A stretch of DNA of 50,194 nucleotides, from positions 1 through 50,194 of the forward strand of contig CAZVYG010000030.1 of NCBI GenBank assembly GCA_964631605.1, given 5' to 3'. Shown here piece after piece: positions 8,129 through 17,320 of this stretch (position 1 is the first letter of the stretch; every line of letters starts with the position of its first letter). A program made the position numbers and the translations under genes. The notes under the pieces were generated by a model that saw only the letters and a list, made by a program, of their open reading frames with translations, had not been told where the DNA came from and ran no database searches. Origin of the DNA: JARKQH01 sp964631605 (GTDB lineage Bacteria > Verrucomicrobiota > Verrucomicrobiia > Limisphaerales > UBA8199).

Positions 8129-9262
8129 ATGAACAGACCACTCGCCCTTACACTCACGCTCGCGATCACCTGTGCCGGCCTATCCAACTCCGTGCCGGCG
8201 GCGGACAGCGCGCTCAATCCCGGCCTGGGCAACCTCTATCACCTTTCCAAGGCCAAATCCCGCTCCATCAGTCCCGAAAATTTCACAGGGGAGAAAGGCA
8301 AGGCGGGAATGGCAACCGAGGGGACAGGGAAAAATGCCGCGCGCGACCTGGGCCAGGGATGGAAAGTGTCGCCATCGGTCAGAATACCGGCGAAAACCAC
8401 CTTCACCCTCGCGGAAATCAAAGGGCCCGGCATCATCCAGCAGATCTGGATGACGCCGACCGGGAACTGGCGCCGCTCCATCATCCGCTTTTATTGGGAC
8501 GGCGAGACCGAGCCGTCGGTGGAGTGTCCCGTGGGCGATTTTTTTGCCTGCGGCTGGGGTAAATATTGCCAGATTGACTCGCTGGCGGTTTGTGTGAACC
8601 CCGGCAGCGCATTTAACTGTTACTGGCAGATGCCGTTCCGAAAATCCGCCCGCATCACCATGGAAAACACGGATGGAAAGGACATGGTGCTTTATTACCA
8701 GGTCAATTACACCCTCACGTCCGTGCCGCGCGGCGCCGCGTATTTTCACGCGCAGTTCCGGCAGGAACAACCGCTGCGACAGAAGGGCCTGTACACGATC
8801 GTGGACGGCATCCGCGGTCAGGGCCATTACGTGGGAACTTACCTCGCCTGGCGCGTCCACAGTCCGGGCTGGTGGGGGGAGGGCGAGATCAAGTTCTACC
8901 TGGACGGGGACAAGGATTGGCCGACCATTTGCGGGACCGGGACCGAAGACTACTTCTGCGGCTCCTACAATTTCGAGAATCGGGAGACGAAGAAATATCA
9001 GGTGTTTTCCACGCCTTACAGCGGCCTGGCGCAGGTGTTGCCGCCGGACAAAATTTATGAGGTTGGTCAACAATTCGGCCTTTACCGCTGGCACATCGTG
9101 GATCCCATCCGTTTCGAAAAGGACCTCAAGGTCACCATCCAGGCGCTGGGCTGGCAGTCCGGCGGGCGTTATCTTCCGCTCGAGGACGACATTGCTTCCG
9201 TGGCTTATTGGTACCAAAAGGAGCCTCACGCGAAATTCCCCGCATTGGAAGTGAAGGAGTAA
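8129..9262 (+). CDS. Secreted GH172-family (DUF2961) glycosidase
   Basis: A 377-residue protein with a signal peptide (residues 1-25, cut after VPA-A). It matches DUF2961, now glycoside hydrolase family 172: double jelly-roll enzymes including difructose-anhydride synthases and arabinofuranosidases. Seen signatures are the GPGIIQQIWMT strand, VGDFFACGWG (usually VGDFFGxGxG), SVPRGAAYFHAQFRQEQP and the hallmark CGTGTEDYFCGSYNF near residue 270, which carries an acidic residue proposed to be catalytic. Length is typical for the family. The exact substrate cannot be read from sequence. The next gene starts 4 nt after the stop and encodes an exported sugar-isomerase-like protein, so the pair is probably one operon for carbohydrate breakdown in the periplasm. 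The IS110 element lies directly upstream and may affect its promoter. Confidence 0.85.
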   Translation: MNRPLALTLTLAITCAGLSNSVPAADSALNPGLGNLYHLSKAKSRSISPENFTGEKGKAGMATEGTGKNAARDLGQGWKVSPSVRIPAKTTFTLAEIKGPGIIQQIWMTPTGNWRRSIIRFYWDGETEPSVECPVGDFFACGWGKYCQIDSLAVCVNPGSAFNCYWQMPFRKSARITMENTDGKDMVLYYQVNYTLTSVPRGAAYFHAQFRQEQPLRQKGLYTIVDGIRGQGHYVGTYLAWRVHSPGWWGEGEIKFYLDGDKDWPTICGTGTEDYFCGSYNFENRETKKYQVFSTPYSGLAQVLPPDKIYEVGQQFGLYRWHIVDPIRFEKDLKVTIQALGWQSGGRYLPLEDDIASVAYWYQKEPHAKFPALEVKE

Positions 9263-9266
9263 CGTC

Positions 9267-10250
9267 ATGGAAACGCCTTCTCCTGCCCGGCTTTCCCGGC
9301 GGGATTTTGTCCGTGTCGCCGCTGGCGCCACGGCGCTGGCGGGATTGTCTCCCCTGCCCTGCCCCACGCTGGCTGGCGAAAAACCGCGGTGGCCGGTGGG
9401 GTGCCGGGACGCGCACCTCCAGCACGCCGGCACGGCCGATTGCTGGAGCGCAGTCCGACTGCTGGGCGCCGAGGTCCTGGAGGTGAACGTTGCGCCCAAC
9501 CTCGATTGCGAAGCATTGTTCCATCCCAACCGGACGTATTCGCTGGCGACAGATGCCGGCCAGCAGACGCTCGCGGCGGACCTGGCCGGCAGCGGCTGCC
9601 GCATCGCCGCTTTCATGATGGCCAACCGGCTGGATGAGCGGCTGGAAGAGGAACTGGAATGGACGCGACGGCTGGTCAAGGCCGCCAGCCGGCTGGGCGT
9701 GGAGGTCATTCGTATTGATGTGGTCCCGCGCAAGCTGAGCGGCGAGGCGTTCCTGACCTTCGCCATTGAGGCGTGCCGCAAACTCTGCGCCCTGGCCGCG
9801 GACACGCCCATCCGTTACGGGGTGGAGAACCACGGCAGAATCACCAACGACCCCGCCTTCCTGGAGAAACTCTTCGACGGCGTGGGTTCGGCCAAACTCG
9901 GTCTGACCCTGGATGTGGCAAATTTTTACTGGTGGGGCCACCCGCTGAACGAGGTATATGCCGTCTATGAGCGATTTGCGCCCCGCGCTGTTCACACCCA
10001 CTGCAAGAGCATCCGCTATCCCGAAGACAAACGAAATGTGAAACGGGAGATGGGTTGGGAGTATGGGAAATACAACTGCCCCATTGACGAGGGGGATATA
10101 GACTTCAAGCGCGTGATCCAGATTCTCCGCCGGGCCGATTATAAGGGGGACCTCTGTGTCGAGGACGAGTCGCTGGGCAAGTTTCCCCAGCCTGAGCGGG
10201 CGGAAGTTCTGAAGAAACAGCTCCGTTACCTGAAGGACTTGCAGGTGTAA
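9267..10250 (+). CDS. Tat-exported sugar isomerase/epimerase-like TIM barrel
   Basis: A 327-residue protein of the xylose-isomerase-like TIM barrel superfamily (sugar phosphate isomerase/epimerase type). The N-terminus has a twin-arginine signal, SRRDFVRVAAG (Arg 11-12), followed by a hydrophobic stretch, so it is predicted to be exported folded. Candidate divalent-metal ligands are seen in the order typical of the family: Glu in RYGVENHG, Asp in LTLDVANFYW, His in HTHCKS and Glu in CVEDES. An AAGGAG ribosome-binding site (9254-9259) overlaps the end of the GH172 gene and sets ATG 9267. With the GH172 protein it probably processes a released sugar outside the cytoplasm. The substrate is unknown. 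Tat-exported members of this superfamily are common in Planctomycetota and Verrucomicrobiota. Confidence 0.85.
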   Translation: METPSPARLSRRDFVRVAAGATALAGLSPLPCPTLAGEKPRWPVGCRDAHLQHAGTADCWSAVRLLGAEVLEVNVAPNLDCEALFHPNRTYSLATDAGQQTLAADLAGSGCRIAAFMMANRLDERLEEELEWTRRLVKAASRLGVEVIRIDVVPRKLSGEAFLTFAIEACRKLCALAADTPIRYGVENHGRITNDPAFLEKLFDGVGSAKLGLTLDVANFYWWGHPLNEVYAVYERFAPRAVHTHCKSIRYPEDKRNVKREMGWEYGKYNCPIDEGDIDFKRVIQILRRADYKGDLCVEDESLGKFPQPERAEVLKKQLRYLKDLQV

Positions 10251-10314
10251 GGCGGGGCAACCGTCCTCCCACGAGCCTCGCGATGGGGCCCGTGGCAACC
10301 GGGAGGCAAGGCGA

Positions 10315-11175
10315 TTGAGCATCCAAGACCAAAAGGAGCTGGAAGTTCGTGCGCTGCAAGCGGCGCCCGGCGGGCGACTTTATGACGCTCATAATCAGTT
10401 GCAGGACGAGCGGCTGGCGCCTTTTCTCGAGGATATTCTGCCAACCCTGGCGCGGGAGGGGGTGGCGAGGATGGTGGTGAATGGTTCGAGCGAGGCGGAT
10501 TGGCCCCGCGTGCTGGAGCTGGCGCAAGCCAACCCGATGGTGTTGCCTTCGTTCGGTTACCATCCGTGGTACGTGCGCGAAAGGAGCCCGGAGTGGCTGG
10601 AAAGATTGGGCGAGTTCCTGGATAAGGTCCCTTCCGCCATCGGGGAAATCGGCTTGGACCGATGGATTCAACCGCACGATATTGACGATCAGCAGGAGGT
10701 GTTTGTCGCGCAACTCCGGCTCGCCGCGGAACGGAATTTACCGGTCAGTATTCATTGCCTCCAAGCCTGGGGCAAATTGCTGGAGTTGCTCCGGGCCGGC
10801 CCGCGACCGCGCTGCGGCTTTGTGCTGCATTCGTTCGGCGGGCCGAAAGAGATGATCCCCGAGCTGGCGCGGCTGGGGGCCTATTTCTCACTGCCGGGCT
10901 ATTTCGCGCACGAGCGCAAGGGCCGGCAGCGCGAGGCGTTTCAATCCGTACCCCTGGACCGCTTGTTGATCGAGACGGACGCGCCGGATCAATCGCTTCC
11001 CCCTTCACGCACTCTTTACCCGCTCGCGGACGCCCGCACCGGCAAGCCCATCAATCATCCTGCCAATCTCCGGGCGGTTTACCTTTTCGCGGCGGAGCTC
11101 CGCGGTCTGTCCCTCGAGACCCTCGCTGCGCTAGTGGAACAGAACTTCAAGGCCGTTTTCGGCGCGCTGGCGTAG
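10315..11175 (+). CDS. TatD-family metal-dependent hydrolase
   Basis: A 286-residue amidohydrolase-type protein. TatD enzymes are cytoplasmic metal-dependent nucleases/hydrolases. Seen motifs: YDAHNQL (24-29), GEIGLD with Glu 111, SIHCLQ with His 147, LHSFGG with His 172 and IETDAP with Asp 222. The usual first motif is D-x-H-x-H; here the second histidine is Gln 28, so one metal ligand is missing and catalysis may be altered. The start is TTG 10315, supported by GGGAGG at 10301-10306 with 8-base spacing; no ATG fits upstream of the first motif. It lies 64 bp after the isomerase-like gene and could be co-transcribed with it. Confidence 0.82.
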   Translation: MSIQDQKELEVRALQAAPGGRLYDAHNQLQDERLAPFLEDILPTLAREGVARMVVNGSSEADWPRVLELAQANPMVLPSFGYHPWYVRERSPEWLERLGEFLDKVPSAIGEIGLDRWIQPHDIDDQQEVFVAQLRLAAERNLPVSIHCLQAWGKLLELLRAGPRPRCGFVLHSFGGPKEMIPELARLGAYFSLPGYFAHERKGRQREAFQSVPLDRLLIETDAPDQSLPPSRTLYPLADARTGKPINHPANLRAVYLFAAELRGLSLETLAALVEQNFKAVFGALA

Positions 11176-11305
11176 CCCGCCATTGGCGCGGCCGGTCCAG
11201 GGACGTCCCGGCGGGTCATCATTCCTGAGTGGCTTCCCCCTGCCCGCGCCCGGCCCGCGCATTTTGTGGTGCATTTTTCCGCCAAGCGGCTAGTTTGAGG
11301 CCACA

Positions 11306-13513
11306 ATGCTGCTGACAAAGGAAGAACTGGCGAGTTTGGTTCAGGTGCGGAATCGGTCGCCACACGCGCTGCTGGGGATGCATCCGCTGCCTGAAGGCAA
11401 GGGCTTGGTGGGACGGGCCGTGGTGCCCGGAGCCGGCCGGGTGGAAATGCATCCGGTTCTCGAAAAGGACAAACCGGTCATTAAACTCAAGCGGCTGGGC
11501 AGGACGGACGTTTTCGAAGGGGTCACCACGGCCGCCAACCGCGTGTACGCCTACGACCTGGTCGTGACCGACCCGCAGGGAAACGTCCGGCGCACGCGCG
11601 ATCCCTACTCGTTCCTGCCCACGTTGGGAGAGGGGGACCTGTACCTCTTCGGCAAGGGAGACGAACGCCGGATTTATGACAAGCTGGGCGCGCAGTTGCG
11701 GACCATAGACGGAGTGACGGGAGCGAGTTTCGCCGTGTGGGCCCCCAACGCTCAGCGGGTGAGCGTCGTGGGTGATTTCAATGGCTGGGACGGACGTTGC
11801 CACCCCATGCGCACGCTGGGCTCGTCGGGGGTGTGGGAGATTTTCATCCCCGGCGTGTGCGAGGGGATGCACTACAAATTCGAAATCCGGGATTGCCACG
11901 GGGCCGTCAGCCTGAAGACGGATCCGTATGGGTTCTTTTTCGAGGTGGCTCCGAAAAACGCGGCGATTGTGTGGAACACGCGGAAGTATGTGTGGAGCGA
12001 CGAGGCGTGGCTGGTCCGGCGGCGGCAAGCCAATCCCCTGCAAGGAGCGGTCAGCATTTACGAGATGCATTTGGGGTCGTGGCGGAAGAAGAGCCTCGGG
12101 GAATCGCTGGGCTACCGCGAGCTGGCCGAACCGCTGATCGGGTATCTGCGGGAGATGCGCTTCACGCACGTCGAGTTTTTGCCGGTGGCCGAGCATGCCT
12201 TCTATCCCTCCTGGGGCTACCAGGTCACGGGCTTTTACGCGGCGACCAGCCGCTACGGGACGCCCGAGGATTTTCAGTATCTGGTGGACAAGCTGCACCA
12301 GGCGGGGTTTGGCGTCATTATTGACTGGGTCCCGGCGCACTTTCCGCGGGATGATTGGGCCCTGGCGCGGTTTGACGGGACCGCCCTGTATGAGCATGAA
12401 GACCCGCGCAAGGGAGCGCACCAGGATTGGGGGACGTTGATCTTCAACTACGGCCGTCACGAGGTGTCGAACTTCCTCCTGGCCAACGCGCTTTACTGGT
12501 GCGACCGGTTTCACATAGACGGCCTGCGGGTGGATGCGGTGGCGTCCATGCTCTACCTGGACTATTCCCGAAAACCCGGCGAGTGGATTCCCAACCAGTA
12601 CGGCGGGCGGGAAAACCTCGAAGCCATCGAGTTCCTGCGGACTTTCAACCACATCACGCACACCGAGTTCCCGGGAGTCCTGACCATTGCGGAGGAGTCC
12701 ACCGCCTGGCCGCAAGTGACCCGCCCCCCGTATTTGGGGGGGCTGGGATTCTCGTTTAAGTGGAACATGGGCTGGATGCATGACACGCTGAACTATTTCC
12801 GGCGCGATCCGGTGTATCGCAAGCATCACCAGAACGATCTGACCTTCGCCATGCTCTACCACTACCATGAGAATTTCATCCTGCCCCTGTCGCATGATGA
12901 AGTGGTGCATGGCAAGGGCTCGTTGCTCGGCCGCATGCCGGGCGATGACTGGCGGCGGTTTGCAAACCTGCGCGCGCTGCTGGGATACCAGTGGTTTTTC
13001 CCGGGCAAGAAGCTGTTGTTCATGGGGGGCGAATTGGGGCAGCGCGAGGAATGGAATGCGAATGGCGAGGTCGCCTGGCCCCTGCTGGAGGCCGGGCCCT
13101 ATCATCGCGGGGTGCAGCGATTCGTGCAGGACTTGAACCACCTTTACCAGGCGCACCCCGGGTTGTGGGAGGCCGATTACGACCACGAAGGGTTCCGCTG
13201 GATAGACTGCTCGGACGCCGAAAAGAGCGTGTTCTCGTTTATCCGGCAGCGGAATGATGGAACCGACCGAACAGTGGTCATCCTGAATCTGACGCCGGTG
13301 ATTCGCTACGGGTATCGCCTGGGTTTGCCCCAGGGCGGGTGGTGGCGGGAGGTGCTCAACAGCGACGCGGGGATTTATGGAGGCAGCGGGGTGGGCAACC
13401 TGGGCGGTGTGAATGCCCAACCGGTGGCCTCACACGGGCAGGCGCATTCAGCGCCCTTCACTCTGCCGCCCCTGAGTATCATCGTCTTCCAGCCGCAGCC
13501 GGCCGGCGCTTAG
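11306..13513 (+). CDS. glgB: 1,4-alpha-glucan branching enzyme
   Basis: A 735-residue GH13 glycogen branching enzyme, close to the usual 730 or so. It cuts alpha-1,4 chains and transfers the piece to a 6-OH during cytoplasmic glycogen synthesis. The N-terminal carbohydrate-binding modules (residues 1-220) include FAVWAPNAQRVSVVGDFNGW. The catalytic barrel shows HFPRDDWALARFDGT, GLRVDAVASML (nucleophile Asp 410), IAEESTAWP (acid Glu 463) and LSHDEVVHGKGS (Asp 531). The C-terminal beta domain ends at 13513. ATG 11306 is preceded by GAGG. The stop codon overlaps the stop codon of the opposite-strand hydrolase by two bases. No other glycogen gene is adjacent. Confidence 0.96.
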   Translation: MLLTKEELASLVQVRNRSPHALLGMHPLPEGKGLVGRAVVPGAGRVEMHPVLEKDKPVIKLKRLGRTDVFEGVTTAANRVYAYDLVVTDPQGNVRRTRDPYSFLPTLGEGDLYLFGKGDERRIYDKLGAQLRTIDGVTGASFAVWAPNAQRVSVVGDFNGWDGRCHPMRTLGSSGVWEIFIPGVCEGMHYKFEIRDCHGAVSLKTDPYGFFFEVAPKNAAIVWNTRKYVWSDEAWLVRRRQANPLQGAVSIYEMHLGSWRKKSLGESLGYRELAEPLIGYLREMRFTHVEFLPVAEHAFYPSWGYQVTGFYAATSRYGTPEDFQYLVDKLHQAGFGVIIDWVPAHFPRDDWALARFDGTALYEHEDPRKGAHQDWGTLIFNYGRHEVSNFLLANALYWCDRFHIDGLRVDAVASMLYLDYSRKPGEWIPNQYGGRENLEAIEFLRTFNHITHTEFPGVLTIAEESTAWPQVTRPPYLGGLGFSFKWNMGWMHDTLNYFRRDPVYRKHHQNDLTFAMLYHYHENFILPLSHDEVVHGKGSLLGRMPGDDWRRFANLRALLGYQWFFPGKKLLFMGGELGQREEWNANGEVAWPLLEAGPYHRGVQRFVQDLNHLYQAHPGLWEADYDHEGFRWIDCSDAEKSVFSFIRQRNDGTDRTVVILNLTPVIRYGYRLGLPQGGWWREVLNSDAGIYGGSGVGNLGGVNAQPVASHGQAHSAPFTLPPLSIIVFQPQPAGA

Positions 13514-14406
13514 CGCGCCCAGCCATTCTCCTTGAGCCAGAAAACGAGGTTGGCTGTCCAAGGATGGCGTTTGGCCGGATCCCAGTCCCGCGAGCCAAGG
13601 CCCATCCCATGAGGCCCCTTTTGGTAGAGGTGAAAGGCGAACGGGACACCCGCTTTGCGCAGAGCTTCGGCGAACTGAAGCGAATTCTCGACCGGCACCG
13701 CCTTATCCTCCCACGTGTGCCAGAGAAAACAGGGGGGCGTGCGCGGGGTGACCTGCAATTCGTTGGACAAGAGCTTGACCAGGTCCGGCGCAGGATTCGG
13801 CCCGAGGAGGTTATTCCTGGACCCCTGGTGCGTGAATTCGCCCATGGTGATCACCGGGTAGCAAAGGATCCCGAAGTCCGGCCGCGAACTCTGCCGCTCG
13901 ACGGGGTCCGCAGCCGCCGGCTGGCCGGCGTCGAAGTGCGTGAGCAGGGTCGAGGCCAGGTGGCCGCCGGCCGAGGAGCCCATGATGCCGACGCGCTCGG
14001 GATTGATCTTCCACTCGGCCGCGCGCGCGCGCACCGTTCGAACGGCGCGAGCCGCGTCGTTTAACATGACCGGGTGGCGGTAACCGGCTGAGCCCAACCG
14101 ATACTTCAGGACGAATGCGGCGATGCCTTGTTCATTTAGAAAGCGGGCATAATCGGCGCCTTCATGGTTGGCGAGCCCGGCATAGCCGCCGCCGGGGCAG
14201 ATGACCACCGCCGCGCCCGTGGCATTCGCCGGGTCGGGGAGCCAGGGGGTGAGCGTGGGAATGTCCTTCTCGGCGGCGCCAAGCGCCCCGGGAGCGCCGT
14301 CGGGCCAGAGCGGGAAAGCAACCGGAGGTTCAGCGCCGCGGGCCATGATACAACCGAGGGCCAGAATCATGACAACTGACAAATATGTTCGTTTCATCCT
14401 GCCCAC
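13510..14406 (-). CDS. Exported alpha/beta hydrolase (carbohydrate esterase-like)
   Basis: A 298-residue protein with a hydrophobic signal peptide (about 1-24, cleavage near ARGA-E). The alpha/beta-hydrolase fold is indicated by CPGGGYAGLANHEG, an oxyanion-type HGGG-like strand, followed by GIMGSSAGGHLAS (nucleophile serine in G-x-S-x-G), WHTWEDKAVPVE (acid Asp) and KGPHGMGL (His). This set matches the exported esterase/lipase group that includes bacterial xylan or acetyl-sugar esterases. Release of acyl groups from plant polysaccharides is a family-based guess; the substrate cannot be read here. Its start lies about 70 bp past the RNase HIII stop on the same strand, but the two genes have no functional link that I can see. 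The 3' end overlaps the glgB stop. Confidence 0.85.
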   Translation of the reverse strand: MGRMKRTYLSVVMILALGCIMARGAEPPVAFPLWPDGAPGALGAAEKDIPTLTPWLPDPANATGAAVVICPGGGYAGLANHEGADYARFLNEQGIAAFVLKYRLGSAGYRHPVMLNDAARAVRTVRARAAEWKINPERVGIMGSSAGGHLASTLLTHFDAGQPAAADPVERQSSRPDFGILCYPVITMGEFTHQGSRNNLLGPNPAPDLVKLLSNELQVTPRTPPCFLWHTWEDKAVPVENSLQFAEALRKAGVPFAFHLYQKGPHGMGLGSRDWDPAKRHPWTANLVFWLKENGWAR

Positions 14407-14473
14407 CGAACATACGCAAAGCCGCGCTGCTGACCATCAAAAACTCTTCGCCTGGCGCAAGGCCTCTCGCCGC

Positions 14474-15451
14474 TCAGGCCTTGGACTTGGCGGTCCGACG
14501 CCAAGGCACGCGCGGCGGCTCGGGCAGACCCTGCGCGCGCAAAGAGGTGCGGAAATGCAGCTTGGCGACCTTGCCCAACTGGTCTGCCCCGTGTTGGGCG
14601 ACGAATTTCCGCGCGGTTTCGTCCACCGCCGCGGAAGCGCCTTTGGGCAACTCGAGGCCGAATTCCTTCTCCAGCCGCTGCAACCGCGTGACATACTCGT
14701 GGCGCGCGAGAATCGAGGCCGCCGCCACCGCCACATCCTCCTCCGCGCGATGCTTCTGCACCAGTTCGATACCGCGACCCAGGACCATGAGCGCCTTGGC
14801 GACCGTCTCCTTGTTGGCCGCAAACTGGTCGCTGATGGCGCGCACCGGGGGCGGGTTTAGTTTGTCCTTAAGCCCCATCAGATTCTCGATCACGCGCGCG
14901 TGTCCCCAGGCCAGCAGACTGTTGACGTTGCCCATGCTGCTGTAAAGACGATTGTATGCCTCGTTGCCGATGGGCACCACCGTCGTCACGCATCCCGGCG
15001 TGGCGCGAATCAGTTCGGCCAGCTCCCGAATGCGGTTGTCGCTGGAAATGTTCTTGGAATCCCGGATGCCGGCATCCTTCCACGCCTTGATAATGTTTTC
15101 GTTGACGTAAACCCCCGCAATGCAGAGCGGCCCGAAAAAGTCGCCTTTGCCACTTTCGTCCACGCCCAGCCGCGGCAGCAATAGCTCCGGATTATGCACG
15201 GCTTCGTAACCCAGCCGCGCTTCCTTCAGGATTTCCGGCTCGAGCACAAATTCCACGAACTCCTGCGCCTTTTTGCCCTGAACCACCAGCTTGCCGCTTT
15301 CGTAAAAGACCAGGTTGACCTTCTCTCTCTCGGCCGCGAACCGGGCGTAGGGAACCTCGCGAAAGCGGTAGCCGTGCGCGTCCAGCCAGGCGCGCAGGGC
15401 GGCAGCCTGGTCGTCGGTTAACTTGAAAGTATAGGCATTCACTGGCTTCAC
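14474..15451 (-). CDS. rnhC: Ribonuclease HIII
   Basis: A 325-residue RNase HIII, which cleaves RNA in RNA/DNA hybrids in the cytoplasm. The N-terminal TBP-like domain (about 1-85) distinguishes HIII from HII. The catalytic domain opens with LGVDESGKGDFFGP (Asp 98, Glu 99), typical of HIII, followed by IRDSKNISSD, RAISDQFAA (third acidic residue) and EEDVAVAAASILARHEYV. Length is close to the family norm of about 310. Downstream of the SIS isomerase on the same strand with a gap of about 130 bp. Confidence 0.95.
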   Translation of the reverse strand: MKPVNAYTFKLTDDQAAALRAWLDAHGYRFREVPYARFAAEREKVNLVFYESGKLVVQGKKAQEFVEFVLEPEILKEARLGYEAVHNPELLLPRLGVDESGKGDFFGPLCIAGVYVNENIIKAWKDAGIRDSKNISSDNRIRELAELIRATPGCVTTVVPIGNEAYNRLYSSMGNVNSLLAWGHARVIENLMGLKDKLNPPPVRAISDQFAANKETVAKALMVLGRGIELVQKHRAEEDVAVAAASILARHEYVTRLQRLEKEFGLELPKGASAAVDETARKFVAQHGADQLGKVAKLHFRTSLRAQGLPEPPRVPWRRTAKSKA

Positions 15452-15583
15452 AAGAATGCCGCATCCTAAGCGCCCGGCAAACCGGCTGCAAGCCCGGGCA
15501 GTTGTGGAAACACTGCGCGCCAGCGCGGATTGGAGGCCGAAGCACGCCTCGCGATGGGGGTCAAATCGCGCTGCCGGCCCGGC

Positions 15584-16165
15584 TTAGGCCGCCCACTCGG
15601 GATGTTCGACAAAGGCGTAGCAGACCAGGTGGCAGATGCCCATCTGGGCGTCCTCCACCCGGCCATAATGGGTGTCCTTGATGACGATGACTTGTTGGGC
15701 GATTTCGGCCATCTTCCCGCGTTTGGCGCCGACCAACGCGACGGTGACCAGGCCGTTGTCTCTTGCCCACTCGAGGGCCTTGACGCAATTGGGGGAGTTG
15801 CCGCTCACGCTGAGGGAAAGGGCGACATCACCCGGCCGGCCGTAATTCCGGAGCTGGCCAACGAAGACTTCGTCGTAGGCATAATCGTTGCCCAAGGCCG
15901 TGAGCCAGCTCGCGTTGTCGTTGAGCGACAGCACCCGAAACCGCTTGCCGACTTTGTCCGAAGCCGATTTGCCCAGGTCGGTGGCAAAATGCGACGCATT
16001 GGCGGCGCTGCCGCCGTTGCCGAAAACAAAAACTTGCCGGTCCTGCTTCAACGCGGCGCGCAGGGTTTGGATCAGCCGCGCCACGCCCTCGGCGGGAATG
16101 CTGTCCAGCGCGGTGTGATGGGCTTTCAAGTAATTTCCGATCCACTCGTTCATGGCTGGAAACAT
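15584..16165 (-). CDS. gmhA: Sedoheptulose-7-phosphate isomerase (SIS domain)
   Basis: A 193-residue SIS-domain protein. GmhA converts sedoheptulose 7-phosphate to heptose 7-phosphate for lipopolysaccharide core or other heptosylated glycans. FGNGGSAANASHFATDLGK is the signature phosphosugar-binding loop; LSLSVSGNSPNCVKAL, and the C-terminal DTHYGRVEDAQMGICH with metal-binding Glu/His residues, fit GmhA rather than other SIS proteins. Starts at 16165 (MFPAMNEW) or 16153 (MNEW) are both possible and neither has a clear ribosome-binding site. A ROK sugar kinase lies 30 bp upstream on the same strand. Confidence 0.88.
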   Translation of the reverse strand: MFPAMNEWIGNYLKAHHTALDSIPAEGVARLIQTLRAALKQDRQVFVFGNGGSAANASHFATDLGKSASDKVGKRFRVLSLNDNASWLTALGNDYAYDEVFVGQLRNYGRPGDVALSLSVSGNSPNCVKALEWARDNGLVTVALVGAKRGKMAEIAQQVIVIKDTHYGRVEDAQMGICHLVCYAFVEHPEWAA

Positions 16166-16195
16166 AGGCCAGAGCGGCGACGGTGTCAGGCCCTT

Positions 16196-17128
16196 TTAGA
16201 GGGCCTGGGCATGAAGGCGGGCGCGCGCCAGCTCCAGCGCCCCGACGGGCACGGCGTCCTCCCGCAGCGCAGACAACGCCACGCGTGGACCCTCGCCGAA
16301 GGCCTCCATGACAAACCGCGGCAGCGCCGCAGCCACTGCGGCGCGCAGCGGTTCGCCAACCGAGCTGAGGCCACCCCCCAGAATGATGACCTCCGGATGG
16401 AACAGGTGAGTCACGTGAGAAAGGGCAAAAGCCAGGTCCTCCGCGGTCTCACGCAGAATTTGCCATGCAAAGGGGTCTTGCCGGGCCAGCGCCTCTCCGA
16501 GGTGCCGCGCTTCACCTCCGACCGTGTCGCCAACCATGCGCGCCAGGTGGCAGTCTGGCTCCCGCGTTTTAAGTTCCCGAATTCTGGCGTCCACCGCCCA
16601 ACCGGAACAACGGTTCTCCACGATGGTGCCAGAGCGGTCCAGCCGAACGTGGCCGATTTCGGCCTCGCCCGGGGCTTGGCCGTGGTAAATGCGCCCGTCC
16701 ACAACCAAGCCGCCCCCCACCCCGCTGCCCAGGGTCACGTAAAACACCGGGTTGCAGCCGGCCCCGGCGCCCCGCGTCGCTTCTCCCAGGGCGGCGACGT
16801 TCGCGTCATTGTCCACAAACGCTGGAACACCCGCCAGGTGCTTGATCCACGCTCCAAGATCAAACTCCGACCAGCCCTCCACTTGGTGAGACCGGCGGAT
16901 TTGGCCCGTTTTCCAGTCCACCGGCCCGCCGAAACCGACGCCGACAGCGGCGATCTGGCCGTGGCTCAACAACCGGGGAAGCACCCGTTCGATCTCCGCG
17001 CGAATCGCGCCGGCGCCCTCGGCCGATTTAACGGCCAGGCGGCAGGCATCCAGAATTACCCCGCGGTGGTCGCCCCGCGCCAACTGCAGTTTGGTGCCGC
17101 CAATCTCGATGCCTATGTAGTGTTGCAT
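16196..17128 (-). CDS. ROK-family sugar kinase
   Basis: A 310-residue ROK (repressor/ORF/kinase) protein with no N-terminal helix-turn-helix, so a kinase of glucose or a related sugar in the cytoplasm. The ATP-binding start GIEIGGTKLQLARG, sugar-binding VDNDANVAALGEATRGAG, LGSGVGGGLVVDGRI and GEAEIGHVRLD (E-x-GH) are visible. ROK kinases usually follow the GH with a zinc-binding C-x-C-G-x-x-G-C-x-E cluster; here the segment reads ENRCSGWAVDARI with a single cysteine, so the zinc site is lost. Zinc-less members exist, but substrate preference cannot be inferred. It is co-oriented with gmhA and rnhC downstream. Confidence 0.85.
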   Translation of the reverse strand: MQHYIGIEIGGTKLQLARGDHRGVILDACRLAVKSAEGAGAIRAEIERVLPRLLSHGQIAAVGVGFGGPVDWKTGQIRRSHQVEGWSEFDLGAWIKHLAGVPAFVDNDANVAALGEATRGAGAGCNPVFYVTLGSGVGGGLVVDGRIYHGQAPGEAEIGHVRLDRSGTIVENRCSGWAVDARIRELKTREPDCHLARMVGDTVGGEARHLGEALARQDPFAWQILRETAEDLAFALSHVTHLFHPEVIILGGGLSSVGEPLRAAVAAALPRFVMEAFGEGPRVALSALREDAVPVGALELARARLHAQAL

Positions 17129-17320
17129 TGGGTTCCGGAACTATTGAAGCAGCAATGGTAACCTTCCTCCAGCCCAACCGCAAGGGGCCCGGCAAATGCC
17201 CCTCGACCGCGCCCGTCACGAGGCAACAAAGATACCTCTCAGCCCAAAGAGCCAACGCTGGAGGGTTGCGGGAAGGTTTCCTGCCAATGATTGGGCCCGC
17301 GCGCTTGGCCGCGCCAACGG

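Noticed and set aside
11219..13420. 733-codon ORF antisense to glgB
   Set aside because: All glgB catalytic motifs are on the plus strand; the antisense protein has no recognisable domains.
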